This document shows positions 33,140 through 45,014 of a stretch of 64,000 nt of DNA, in pieces (position 1 is the stretch's first letter; every line of letters begins with the position of its first letter). The notes beneath the pieces were generated by a model. It was not told the origin of the DNA. It made no database searches and worked only from the letters and a program-made list of their open reading frames with translations. The stretch is from Drosophila miranda (Eukaryota; Arthropoda; Insecta; Diptera; Drosophilidae), in contig NC_046675.1 of NCBI RefSeq assembly GCF_003369915.1, forward strand, positions 7,192,001 to 7,256,000. The letters run 5' to 3'. A program made the translations under genes and the position numbers.

Positions 33140-34091
33140 TGTTCCTGCTCATGAGGGCACAATAACATTTGAATGACACCAACGTGCCATTTTATGCTTC
33201 GTCCATTTACGCATGATAGAGTTTAATTACTCTAAACGCTGATTGAACACTAATAAACTGTAGTTATAAAGATATCCGATCTCCTGCACAATTGTGTCTT
33301 GCTTTAATTTCGCTTTTGTGGCTTTTTATCGAAGCACCACTGAATCTTCAATAGATAATCGTCCGCTGATGGAGTTTCCTGAGTCTGACGTTACGGGTCT
33401 TAGCTCCTATTGACTTGATCATTGGCAACGAGTCGATACCAACTGGAACCACTCTTGAAACCGTCCTCCCCGTTGAGGGTCCTGTTAAAGGCCCTGGTTT
33501 TTTAACGGGGGGAGTATGTTCGAAGCAGCAGCCGTCAATAGCTCTTAAGACATTTCCATCCTCTTATCTAATATCTCTCATCCAAATGGTCTTAAATTAT
33601 CTATTGTCTAGCTCATGTATGCATAGGAGCATATTGCCTTTCTGGGTTCAAATGGTTGAGAGACAAAGAAGAGGGATGTCTACTTGCATATCTGGAGCTG
33701 GACTGAATCTACCGCCCTGAACATTCCATTCGCGTAGGGACATTTTCGATGGCTACTAAAGCAGAAATCCCCGTGTGTCGGCTATGTTTCACGCTTCCGC
33801 TTTGCGTCTAAGAAGACTGACAGACAGAAAGGCTATATCGACTCACCTCTTGATGCTGATCACGAAGGTCAGGGTTGCCATCCTTCCCCTTTTACACACT
33901 TGACATACTCGGCCGAGAGCTCTCACAGCACGCTCTCTGTAGGAGCTCAATAACAAAATATATATTTTGCCGCATGAATGAAAGCAATAAATGTTGAAAA
34001 TTATTCAAAACTCAGTTTTCTCAAATTACTTCCGGAGAAAATTGTATGTATTATAGAGAATACTTTTTATCGCGGCGTAATAGTTCCAATC
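33140..34091. other. Upstream flank of copy C with transposon and DUF1091 pieces
   Basis: 33315-33366 is a short DUF1091 exon 3 relic (GATTATCTATTGAAGATTCA on the minus strand). 33867-33952 repeats the first 85 bp of the LINE segment at 25024 (GGGTTGCCATCCTTCCCCTT through GGAGCTCAATA). 33953-34091 repeats the flank at 27105-27220. 33395-33720 carries an open frame of 101 codons without a recognisable domain, perhaps transposon-derived; I do not call it a gene. Confidence 0.55.
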
Positions 34092-34169
34092 TTAAATATA
34101 GAGGTTGTAACTGATGTTTGATACTAGGAACAATCCGAAAAGAACACAGACGATCAGCGTGGACCGCAT
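34092..34169 (-). pseudogene. Orphan signal-peptide exon of a DUF1091 relative (unit D)
   Basis: Frame MRSTLIVCVLFGLFLVSNIS followed by YNLYI and a stop, 25 codons, matching 27220-27297 in length and stop position but with four residue differences. No splice donor or downstream exons follow, so it is taken as the remains of a deleted paralogue copied along with the unit. Confidence 0.6.
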
Positions 34170-34365
34170 CCCAATAGTTTCCGTTGCATCCTAACCGTTT
34201 CCCTTTTCAATTTCCGTTGCTATTTCCCTTTCGTTTCATACACCGATCAGTCAAATATCACGGATTAGCTCATACATATATTTGATTAATCGGTACAATA
34301 CATTTTCTACTGTTGTTTTCATGGATCTTCAGGATTCTACTGAATCTGTATTCAGGTGATTACCA

Positions 34366-35021
34366 CTAATTTCTCTTCATTAAATCTTCCACGAATGTAA
34401 AACTAACGTTCGTATCAAACTGTAGCTTCTTATCGAAGTACCACTGAACCGCCAATAAATAGTCCCCTGTTGGCATGGGAAGACGCAGTAGCTCAGGTCT
34501 TAGATAAAAGTCCTTGACAATCTGTGGACCCTGCAATATAAATTTCAGATATACAAGTGGTTAAACATACCCGTATAATCTTACCACGTAGGGGCATGAG
34601 TGGTTTAAGTTACTAAACTGTTTGAAGAGCCCATAGACTATATTAACAAAAGGTTGATTCCGTTTTCTAAAATACTGACAGCCATCAAAGTAAATATTGA
34701 AAAGCCAGGGCTTGTAGCCGTTTGCCTTTTTTAAAAGTCTGACATGAATTGAAATATTGTTGGCCGGATGTAGTATCGTTCCATTCATATTGAGAAGCAC
34801 TTTGTTTCGACTGACGGCCTTCAGACGATAGTTGTGGAACACGAACCAGGATTGGTTGTAACTCTCGCAGACGAAGTTTGTAAACTTGAAGACGACGGCA
34901 TCCTGAAAACTTGGTTCACTATTGTCCACTTTACTAGTATTATCCATATATTTACGTTTATATTGATGTGGAATGTTAGGAATAATCCGAGAAGCGCACA
35001 GATAATCAGCTGGCTACGCAT
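34366..35021 (-). CDS. DUF1091 family secreted protein, copy D
   Basis: Exons 35021-34956, 34902-34585 and 34530-34366 on the minus strand give 182 residues. The signal peptide is MRSQLIICALLGLFLTFHIN (Cys 3 changed to Ser relative to B, C and E). Exon 2 encodes exactly the same 106 residues as copy B and differs by one silent-looking base by eye, whereas intron 2 resembles copy A and the exon 3 wording (GDYLLAVQWYFD) resembles copy C. This patchwork suggests gene conversion between copies. All splice signals are canonical and the frame is open. Confidence 0.88.
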
Positions 35022-35198
35022 TGTTCCTGCTCTTGAGGGCACAATAAAATTTAAATGACACGAACGTGTTATTTTATGTTGTGTTCATTTATGCATGGTA
35101 GAGTTAAATTACTCTAAACGCTGATTGAACACTAATAAACTGTAGTTATAAAGATATCCGATCTCCTGCACAATTGTGGCTTCTTATCGAAGTACGTT
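35022..35198. other. 5' flank of copy D with a tiny DUF1091 exon 3 relic
   Basis: Contains the shared upstream block TTACTCTAAACGCTGATTGA to TATAAAGATATCCGATCT. At 35178-35196 the minus strand reads TACTTCGATAAGAAGC (YFDKK), a remnant of a decayed copy that directly abuts the Helitron fragment. Confidence 0.55.
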
Positions 35199-35889
35199 AT
35201 CATTTTACCAATGTGGCTGCTATTCCAGAAGAAGTAACAAGTATTCAATCGCAATTCAATATTTCCATCATCAATTGCCTTTATTATTGTATCATAAACT
35301 TCCTTTTGTTGTGGATGCAACAGGCGTACATTTGTTTGAACTGATAAAATCAATTCCTGATGATCATATTCACGTTCCCGTCCCAATTCTCGATTAAATT
35401 GGCGCTAGAATTCCTAACCTGACTAATAAACTACCGCATATGAGGTAACACATGTCTTCGATCAATAGTAAAGCTTGATTTTGTATCTCCTCATTCGTTT
35501 CGAGATCGGGATTTCTGGAACTTACACGATTTTGATGTAAAATATCTTCTGAAATATTATCCTTGTATTTGTGCCACGGGTTAGATGGGTTCGATGTCGA
35601 TGGGCTCGAGAATGTCGAAATAAGAGATAATAGCTTCCTCGATTGTCGTATCCCAATGTGTATAGTTTTCTAGTAAATTGAGTTCTTCAGAACAATCCGG
35701 CCGTTTCTCCGGAAAACTTCAATGCGCCACAATATTCGCAAACAACGTCCATTGGCCCAATGAGAAATCTAGGATGCAACCATCAATAAGTGCTGCAATT
35801 GTATCGAATCGCTGCTCGATTCAAATCAGCTTTTGATAAATCTCTTCTTGTGAAATTTGTTGTTTTTCTTCATTAGTTTCATTCGCCAT
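35199..35889 (-). mobile_element. Degenerate Helitron fragment
   Basis: Minus-strand translation, with frame jumps, gives in order the pieces of a Helitron Rep/helicase protein: MDVVCEYCGALKFSGETAG (about 35680-35740, the Cys-x2-Cys zinc element before Rep), NYTHWDTTIEEAIIS, WHKYKDNISEDILHQNR, NEEIQNQALLLIEDMCYL, GREREYDHQELILSVQTNVR, and HPQQKEVYDTIIKAIDDGN, the sequence just before the Walker A motif of the Pif1-like helicase. The Walker A itself and the Rep catalytic region are missing, and stops interrupt the frame, so this is an internally deleted, dead copy. Terminal signals (5' TC, 3' CTRR hairpin) were not found. Confidence 0.75.
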
Positions 35890-36069
35890 ATTTCCTATCC
35901 TTCTTGAGCAAATTTTGAGTTGTAAATAGTTTAACTAACACGAATTTCTTCACCGATAAATCAAATAACACATATTAGCCCATACATATATTTGACGAAT
36001 CGGTAAAACACATTTGCTACTGTTCTATGTATCTGTTGATTTTCAGGGAACGTCTGACGGTGATTCCCA
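35890..36069. other. 3' flank of copy E
   Basis: Shared, more diverged DUF1091 flank (ATTAGCCCATACATATATTTG, ACACATTTGCTACTGTT). Nothing else. Confidence 0.5.
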
Positions 36070-36725
36070 CTATTTGCTCTTCATTAGATCCTCCACGAAT
36101 GTAAAACTAACGTTCGTATCAAACTGTAGCTTCTTATCGAAGTACCACTGAATCGCCAATAAATAATCCCCTGTTGGCATGGGAACACGCAGTAGCTCAG
36201 GTCTTAGATAAAAATCCTTGACAATCTGTGGACCCTGCAAAAATATTTATAGATGTACAAGTGATAATACATACACGTATAGCCTTACCACGTAGGGGCA
36301 TGAGTGGTTTAAGTTACTAAACTGTTTGAAGAGCCCATAGACTATATTAACAATAGGTTGATTCCGCTTTCTCATATACTGACAGACATCCAAGTAAATA
36401 TCGACGAGCCAAGGCTTATAGCCGTTTGCCTTTTTGAAAATTCTGCCACGAAGTGATGCATTGTTGACCTGATGAAGTACCGTCCCATTAATATTGAGGA
36501 GCACTTTGTTTCGACTGACGGCCTTCAGACGATAGTTGTGGAACACGAACCAGGATTGGTTGTAACTCTCGCAGACGACGTTTGTAAATTTAAAGACGAC
36601 GGCATCCTGAAAACTTGGTTCACTATTGTCCACTTTACTAGTATTATCCATATATTTACGTTTATATTAATGTGGAATGTTAGGAATAATCCGAGAAGCG
36701 CACAGATAATCAGCTGGCAACGCAT
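36070..36725 (-). CDS. DUF1091 family secreted protein, copy E
   Basis: Exons 36725-36660, 36606-36289 and 36234-36070 on the minus strand encode 182 residues. It is the most divergent open copy: exon 2 has FKFTNVVCES, NINGTVLHQVNNASLRGRIF and WLVDIYLDVCQYMRKRNQP, and exon 3 has LLRVPMPTGDYLLAIQ and ends EDLMKSK, changing the usual MKRN end. Both introns have GT-AG ends; the second has a reworked sequence before its acceptor (ATATTTTTGCAG). Conserved cysteines are kept. Probably functional. It is the outermost copy of the array. Confidence 0.87.
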
Positions 36726-36894
36726 TGTTCCTGCTCTTGAGGGCACAATAACATTTGAATGACACCAACGTGTCATTTTATCCTATGTTAATTTGCCCAT
36801 GGGAGAGTTTAATTGCTTGAATTACTCTAAACACTGATTAAACTCTAATGAACTATAATTATAGAGATATCCGATCTACGACACAATCCAGGCT

Positions 36895-37095
36895 TGGTTC
36901 GTTGACACTTCATGAGATCATCTACGAGTGTGAAACAAACGTTCGTATCAAACTGTCGAGGTACCACTGAATCTTTAATAGATAATCCCCAGTTGGAAAG
37001 GTAAATTCTAAATTCTTTAAATATCCTGTAGGCTAAATAAACAAAGGGTCAATTTGGCTTTCCTAAATACTGGCAGGCATATCGAAGGCTTATAT
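36895..37095 (-). pseudogene. Decayed DUF1091 relic upstream of copy E
   Basis: The minus strand shows exon 3 pieces (TTTGATACGAACGTTTGTTT, ATTCAGTGGTACCTCGACAG) and shortened exon 2 pieces (TTTGTTTATTTAGCCTACAG, AATTTAGAATTTA), with deletions at the same places as the relic at 28322-28615. Hence both derive from one already broken ancestor. Confidence 0.65.
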
Positions 37096-37949
37096 CAACT
37101 TGTTCCTTTGATCATCTGGCAATATTTTGTAGGCCGTGATTGTAGCTTCCGCTCGCCGCAACTGTAAACTTGGAATGGGGTGCAGATGCTGCGGGCCAAG
37201 GACTGCCGGTGGGCGCTCAGAAGAAGGCTTCATAAGGTTATCGGAGCAGAAGCATCGGCAGAAGCTCGAAACTCCATATAAATCAATTTTAACTGTTTAC
37301 AAATACACAATTTAAATTCTTTCACATATTTAAATGTGGCGCCCTGAAAGCGGCTTAGAGCACTATTTTTGGTATTTTTTTTGGAATACGATATATTTGA
37401 GAAATACCGATGAAAAATTGAATAAAAATGAAGGTGTACCTTTTTGGCCTAACATACCCTGTCGTACAGTTTGAAGGAGACTATGAATGGATCAGCAACA
37501 TGCAGCCAGAATTGGGCAACATTTTGAATACTCTTGAAAATGGAGATACTAAAGAATTTATGAGAAGTTTGTTCTCTCAGCCAGTAGGTGAGACAATCAT
37601 GTATTAGATGAACAAATACGGGATTATGGTATACAAGTTTTTGAATCTCAAAGATCTCAAGAATCTCAAAGAATCTCAAATGTATTTCATATTAAAGATG
37701 AAATTAATATGTGAAAGACAGAGAGTATGCCCTGGGATTCGTTATGGTATAAGTACAGAAAAATATTAGATAAAAAAGGGTATTGCAAAGTGCATACCCA
37801 AGAATAGCTAGCACTGAAACCGGTTTGCTGGCAACATGAGTATAGCAACATGCGAGTTGAGTTGGGCAACATGGCGTAGCCGTCGGGTGGTACAGTGGGA
37901 ATTTTTGCTGTGTACTGTGGAATTTTCTGCATCGTGCCATGCCCGATCG
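37096..37949. other. Right border of the array, no gene seen
   Basis: At 37365-37415 the minus strand reads CATCGGTATTTCTC then ATATATCG, a decayed look-alike of the cdi promoter block (compare 23346-23373). Short reciprocal frames at 37449-37932 show no domain. Confidence 0.4.
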
Positions 37950-38601
37950 TGTCTTGACATATCCGATCTCGTTCACAATCGCAAGCGAAACGAGTTGGAG
38001 TGCAAACGTGCCAAGCGGAAGATCAAGTTGTATTAGAGCGCCCGGAGTGGGAGATCCGAACCACAATACACAGATATACATAGTGTAGAGTGTCTCCAGC
38101 AACAGCGCCAGATTACAAAGTTGAATTAAGTTGAAATTTGCAGTAATAAATCGAATCAAGTAAATTATGCCCGTGACCAATAATTTGCATAGACGCGCGC
38201 CCTGTTCGTGTTAACCCACTTTCTAAACGACCCCGAAAGAAAAGAAAGATATACCTTTCGACCGAATATCGAAAATTCAGTAACAACGAAACCAATTAAC
38301 AAGCAAATAATGTTGAGTAAATAACAGAAGAAGCAAGTGATTCCACAAGAGATATTGTTTACTTCTAAGCTCTAGTTTTTTAGTGCCTAACAAAATCGAA
38401 AGAAAATACTCACGCTAAATCATCGCAAAAAAAAAAAAAGCCAGAGACGAGACTGGAAAACGCACGGGAAACGACACTGATACCGGAACGCAACGCGTCT
38501 ATTCCTGTCCCGCATCCGCACACCGCACCCCCGTCGCCTGTCAGTCAATTGAAACCGCAGCAACAGCAGGGAGAAGCAGCAGCAACAATCTGCAGCACTG
38601 T
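37950..38601 (+). other. Candidate untranslated leader exon of an unidentified plus-strand gene
   Basis: The sequence is A-rich, full of CAA/CAG and stop codons, contains no long frame, and ends CAGCACTGT followed by GTAAGTTACACC, a strong donor at 38602-38603. This composition is typical of long 5' leaders of fly developmental genes. No promoter motif or start is certain, so the left end is arbitrary. The next exon would lie beyond the window. Confidence 0.4.
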
Positions 38602-39002
38602 GTAAGTTACACCAACAAGAAAGAGCAGAAGAGCCTTTGGCATTCTGGCTTTTTCGTTGTAACTCCTAACAAACGAGTTAACCAGCCAGAGCTGAAACCT
38701 CAACGCGTTCAATAGGATAGGCCAAGCCAATCCCGATCCAGGTCGAAAGAATGCTGAGAGCCAAGCCTCGACTATGGGATACCCTAAAGGCTCCCATCCG
38801 ATGGCAGTCAGCCTTATACACTCCACTGGTACTCGGTGCAGGGGGTATAGGCCACAATGAAATATCTTAAACGGATCGGGAGTCGAAGTCGGAGGCGACG
38901 GGGCCCTCCTGTCGCTGGCATATTTCATAATCTGCTGCTGCATAACTTTTAGCACCTTAAAACTTGCTCTCTGCCGCGTCGCTTCTCAGTCTCGCATTTC
39001 AC

Positions 39003-39046
<44 letters not shown>

Positions 39047-42000
39047 TAGGCAGCCATAATTTCTTTTGGATAATTATTACCCGTCTGAATTTTGTTGTAG
39101 CTGACTCTGTGAAATTTTTGCTTGGATTTCGGTATTTTCTGGTCGTTTGCATAAACACCTAGCGGATAATTTAAACATATATAAATATATATATATATTT
39201 CTCAACTTACATACTTAATTTAGGAAATTTTTTGCAACTTTCCTTGGTCTAAACAAAGCAGCGGAAAGACCACTTCTTTTTGTTTGTTTTTTTGGTAAAA
39301 TATTTTTGTATGCGTTTTGGGTTACAGTTATACAATGTGGCTTGGGAAGTCTTAGGAATGCAAAATCAGTAACACGACCTGCATTAGGTAATGCAAGCCC
39401 TGACCGATCTGGCAAGTGATAAACTTCGATACGAGGTGACTCAAGAATCAATGGACGGCCAATGGGAATTTCCCGCATGACTCAAAAGCGAAAAGTGCCT
39501 ACAATCTGTTTGGCGAAATATAAACCCCTTTATGATAGATTTTCTTAAGAAAGAAATGTTGAAATAGAAAACTGTCACAAATTGTAGATACAATTATATT
39601 TATCCATATTTTGTTGGTGTTCCATGTGGAGTGTATTTCTCTTTGAAAGATGTTAAGCCTTTTTATGGTTTTCTTCATTTATGAGCACCTGATTTCTGAT
39701 GCCCCCCTCCCTCACGCCTACCACGGGCCTGTCACCGAGACGTAACTCTCCAGAAATTGCCATGAATGAAATTCGCATTTCATTGCAAACCGTCGACGAT
39801 TGACAGCCACAACTTGGCCGATGGCCGGTTTTCACACATGTGCGAATGTATCTGTATCTTTGTGCGGTTCGGTGTGGTTTTCCACCATCAACAACGACAA
39901 TAGCTACGCACGTTCGCGGGCAACAACAACTAAAAGAAATTGTCAATAAAGTGTAAAAGGAGGCAAGGCATGAAACAAAAATGGCTTGGCCAGAGTGAAA
40001 CGTGTTCCAGCCCAGGCTCAGACACAGACTCAGACTTAGACGCAGACTCAGGCCCAGCCCATGGCATCGATCGAGTGCAACGCGTCTGTCCGGCCGTAAA
40101 ATTTGTATTAACTATTCGCTAGACTATTCGCATTCGTACTTTCACAAAAACTCGTTCGAACAAATGGCACAAATATGAGCATTTTATTTTCCCCCATTTT
40201 TTTGTCGTTTTATGCAATTTTTTTTCCCCCCCTGATTTTTGCGAGACTTTTCCCGCATTAGCAACGAAAAGAAGGCAAATCAAGCGAACAAACAAGAAGT
40301 TTGTCAACGCTAAAAAAATGCATTTCGGCACGTATTCGAGAGGCAGAGGGAGGTCTCAGAGGGGGGGGGGAGAAGGGCCGCCCCCGTTACGCAGTCTGGC
40401 AAAAGAAATTAAGCCCCAACTGAACTGAACAATAATTATGCACAATAAAGCCGGACTCCAACTTTTCACTTTTCCATCGACCGTTTGGCATTTTCAAGGC
40501 ACGCATTGGTGTACTGCTGTTGTTGTTGTTGTTGTTTCCAAATATATATTATAATTGTTGTTTGTGTATTACCCAGCACCGAGTATGGCTCCATTGCTGT
40601 TTGCATAATAATCGAAATGAGGCGGGCTTAAACCTTGACTGTAATTTATTTTCTGTCTGTGGTCAGTGTTTTTTCTTTTCTTTTCTTTCCAATACTTTTC
40701 CCCAAGCTTCATATTTTCATTTATATTTTTTTCTGAGCCCGAGCTGGAGATAAGCGAAACGTGATTGATTAAAGACAAGTCGAGAGGGCGTTGAGATATG
40801 GCAGCTCTGGGACTGCGACTGGGTCTAGGTCTCACTGGGGGTCCGTCTCTTATCTGTTGCTCGGTTGTTGGTGATTTATCATCATCATAATACGTTTTTT
40901 TTTGTTCGCCAAAGATTTTGCGATATTAAAGTGCTTTTCCTTGCTCTAAAGAAATTTTAAAAATATTAAGATTTAGTAACTAGTTTTAATTGTGATCGGT
41001 TTGAATTGAATTGTCGCTGAGCTAAGGGTTTGTAGATCTGTAATGGATCTGCGATTGTTTTCGAATAAATCAAATATTTGATATATTCCTGGAAAAATCT
41101 ATGGGAAACGTATTTATTTTGTGGCCAGCCCCCGGCTCACTCGCTTGGACCGATCGCGCCGATATGAGCAAAATACTGAACGATGACTCGAAACATTTGT
41201 ATATATACATACATACAATAGAGAGATACTTTCACCAAATAAAATCGATCATTAATGCAAGATATAAATCAGTTTCTGGATTTAATTGGTAACTGGATAT
41301 TTGTTAGAAATCTTTTTGTCTTATTTTAAAATATTTTGGTGGCTTGCAACAAAAATTCTTTGAAGAATTGTATACATGGGAAGTAAATCTTACTTTTAAG
41401 TATTTCGGCAGCTTCCAACCAAAATTCTTTGACTAATTAGGGAGACAAGAGGAGTATATAATACTTATATGATATACATATAATATAATACTCATACTCG
41501 CTATACTCCAAGCTCCTCCCTCCCTATGGTCATGATACGCACTGTCACGACTTGATGCCATGCGTTTCCGAATCTTGAAAAGTTCCGTTTCCTTTCCAAC
41601 ACCTTTTTTTGACAAAAATAAACAATAACTCAAGAGATCCAACAATGATCACTTCGTACAGTAAATCATCTTGTTATTCAGTTTCTCCCTCTACCTCCCT
41701 CTCTATTACTCTTTCTCTCTCTCTCTCCCTCTCTTCGCCATTTGCGGCACGACAGGCGACGTCGGCCGGGAGAAAGTTTTTCTTTTTCTTTGCCAAACTC
41801 GAAAAATAAAACCAAAAGAAATTAACGCTAAAAAAAATGTAAAGCTCAAACAAAGGCCAGAAAACGCAACAAAACTGTTAAGTGTGCAATGCAAACATGT
41901 GGTTATATATCTACTATACATATATGTACATATGTACAGTGTGTATCGACTTATATAAGACACCGATGGGCATTAAAAACGCATAACAATTAATTGTGTT

Positions 42001-44894
42001 CAAAAAACAATCGATACGGCGACAGCAAATGAATCAAAAGTGTCTTGAACCACCCAAAATCCACCTGGCCAACCCACCGGTAGGCACCTGTGCCATCCGA
42101 CGATAGGAAAACAACAGGAAAAATGGCAAACAGCTTGAAAATATGATTTGTTTTCGCCTTCTGTTTTCGTCTGCCTCTGGGACACACATTCCACGCATTG
42201 TCATAAAAGTAAATTGCTTAATTTATGCCACAAATGTGTCGTCAAAGGGGGTATGGGGTGCGACGAGGCGACACTTTCTACAAAACCGCACCTAAGCGAA
42301 GCTCTGAGCGCGATTCTTGCGTAAGCGACTTTAAACGCATGCAAAACGCGTGCAAAACGCGTGCAACGAAAGCCATAATTGAGCCGCTGCAGAGCCTCCG
42401 CCTTACATCAGAGTTGACCTGAGGTCAAAGCAGTGGCTCCCTAATTAACTGATAAAGGCCAATAATTGAAGTAGAGCCAGGGAGAGCTTTCCCCCCAAAA
42501 GGCAGTGGAACAAATCAATAGGAAATTGTAAATAGTTGTGGAAAAACTTGAGGTCTGACCCTCATTATTGCTTTATCAGCAGTGGGCAGAGGGGCAGGGC
42601 GGGGGGAAGCTCTTTTGACAGTCTGCAATTTATTATTATGCTGGAAAATGGGGAAAATTCTCAAGTGCCTTGATTTCGTAGGCAGACAGAAAGCCATTTC
42701 CATTTCTATTTTTGGTCTAGAGGGAAAAACCCTCTTCTTTGGGTTTTGGGGGAAAAAAGAACGGCAAGAGAGAAGCGTTTTCAATTGGAGAATCTGTTTG
42801 CCAGATAAATATTTATATATCACATGGGATATTGATGCAACAACAAGAAAACTCCATCAAGATGGATCTGTATCTGTATCTGGTGCTGGTTCACGGGTGT
42901 TAATGTCATTTCAATTATATTCAGTAAAAGTAATTTGGGAAGCGAAAGAGTCGGGAAGGCGAGAGATATGAGAAGAAAAAAAATGAAAAATGAAAGCGTT
43001 CTTAATTGCCAGAGGAGACGCGACACGGCATTGTGTGAGTGGGTTTTCTCACTCGCCCCCGTACCGCCTCCTGCGATGCATATGCATGGAGAAAAACCAA
43101 AAAAAAAAAAAACACACACAATCCTCGAATCAAATTGAAAATTTATTTGCGCATGCGCAGCGTCTGTGCACGCCAATCCAAGGCCCAATTGTATCTGTAT
43201 CTTTCACTCTCCCGGACCGGCAGACATTTTCTAATGTGCATGGAAAATAATTGAAAAGCAAAGAGTGGAAGCAACAGCAACAGCACCAGCACCAAATTGA
43301 ATTATAATTTCAATTATGAACCGTTGAAAGCGGAAGAAAAGCCTCGGTCCACACTCGGTCCACTCTCGGCCAACAAAGAGCCCATTGAGATCGGAGAGCG
43401 GCCACAACTGTAAATGAGGTTGCGACCAGCAGCAGCAGCAGCAGCACAGATACAATCTGCAGCTGCCCCCCACCCCTGTGGCCGTGTCAATCAAGAAGAA
43501 CAGTAAAACGCTTCTAACGCCGCTCTCGAGTGAAATGCCTGACGATCCACAGCAAAGTCCCATCTCAATCTACATTCTCGCGATCCCAATCTCGATCTTG
43601 GCCAGCTTTAATTGCTGCCTAATGGCCGAGTGAGGCCCGAGGCCCTACAGTCATGCGCCATGTGGGTCAGGTCAGCGATGCGTCAGCGACTGGCGACTGT
43701 CAAAAGTTTGTTGTTTTTTTATTTTATGAAAAATGGTGATCTGTCAATAGTTGAAGCTCCATTTGGTAACACTTTATGAGTGCATCTCTGAGGCCTTGCA
43801 TAATGGTTTTTGTAAAGTCTTCTGCAACTGCATTTTCCCTTTCAATTGTGTGTCGGTTTCCCAATCATTCCGGAAGGGAGGAGCTTGCGGCTTATGGCCG
43901 TACCAAATTTTGGTCTGGTATTTATGGCCTTGAATTGTGGTCAAGTCGGGTTCGGGGCTCTGTGTTTGTGTCTGCATGATTTCATCGTCGCCAAAGCAGC
44001 AGAAGATGGCGAAGAAGGAGGAGAGGTAGGGTAGGAAAAAAAACTTGTCACCGACTTTGTGGCTCATTATAATTTTCGCCACAAAATCGATGACTAAACG
44101 AACGCAATCAGGTTTTGTGCCACAGGTTTTTGTTTTTCCTTTTTACTAGAATTCACAATCATTGATTGCTTTGGTTTTGGTTTTTTACTCTCTATGGTCT
44201 GCGAAGTGGTGTTAATTGTCGAATTAACTTGGCCAAAAACAGCTGCCAGTCCGAGCTCATTATGGTCGATGGTTTCATGGGAAGTTTGCCAGTAAAATGG
44301 AAGAGTATTTGGAAGCCGAGAGCTGGCTGAGGGCCCTGGATCTGGGCCTCTATTTGAATACCAATTAGTGGCAAAATTGTGAAGATTTTTTGCCAAAATC
44401 GGACACAAACCCCAGGATCTTTAGTTGTTATAACTCACCTCTACAGATCTTAGATCTTTCAATCCACAAATCCAAGACAAAAATTATTTTCTTTTTTTCC
44501 TAAATAAACCTTCAATCTCTTAGGGTATGCCACACTTCGGTTATGTGTGCCACCTTTTTGCCTGAATTTCATAAAGGTTCTTGCTTCATCGCACAACACA
44601 GATGGCGCCGCTTGCCACTTGCCTGCTGCATGCCGCTAATTGAATTAATTTCTGCACTTGTTGCCGACACACAATGCAGTTTTTCATTCGCATAATTATC
44701 AGACATTGATTATGAACTCATTGAGGCATGCCACACAGTGTATTTACTGGTAGCTCTGACCAGATTTCCTTGTTTTATGGGCACCGATCGAAGTCGAAGT
44801 CGATGGCGGCGGACCAGTTCCGGCTTCACTGGACGGAATGGTAATGGCTAATAATTGCAAGCCACGATTTCGCAAAAGAGAGCCGCCACAGAGC
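38602..44894. other. Long non-coding stretch, possible intron
   Basis: No frame here has a domain, signal peptide or credible splice structure. Contains the CA microsatellite at 39006-39044, a GTTGTTGTTGTTGTTGTT run at 40517-40537, CT-rich patches at 41690-41735 and a CAGCAGCAGCAGCAGCAGC run at 43427-43446. The left end may be an intron of the gene whose leader ends at 38601. Confidence 0.45.
39006..39044 (+). repeat. (CA)19 microsatellite
   Basis: Uninterrupted CA dinucleotides, the longest in the window. Confidence 0.97.
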
Positions 44895-44916
44895 GAGAGA
44901 GAGAGAGAGAGAGAGG
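44895..44916 (+). repeat. (GA)n microsatellite
   Basis: GA run followed by GGGAGAGTG; a potential GAGA-factor/CLAMP binding tract. Confidence 0.9.
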
Positions 44917-45014
44917 GAGAGTGATGGACAACACGACATCAATAAAAAGTGCGCTTAATCAATAAGAAAAACCACTCTGATTGCCGGCGATAGCTGCAGC
45001 TCCAAGAGGGTTCC

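Noticed and set aside
33415-33720. 101-codon frame between copies C and D
   Set aside because: No domain recognised; lies among transposon and DUF1091 debris, so not called as a gene.
24939-37000. 74-codon plus-strand frames repeated opposite every DUF1091 exon 1-2 junction
   Set aside because: They are antisense shadows present in each copy because the copies are duplicates; no independent support.
37837-38036. 66-codon plus-strand frame near the candidate leader exon
   Set aside because: No family resemblance and poor coding composition; could be an upstream frame but unsupported.
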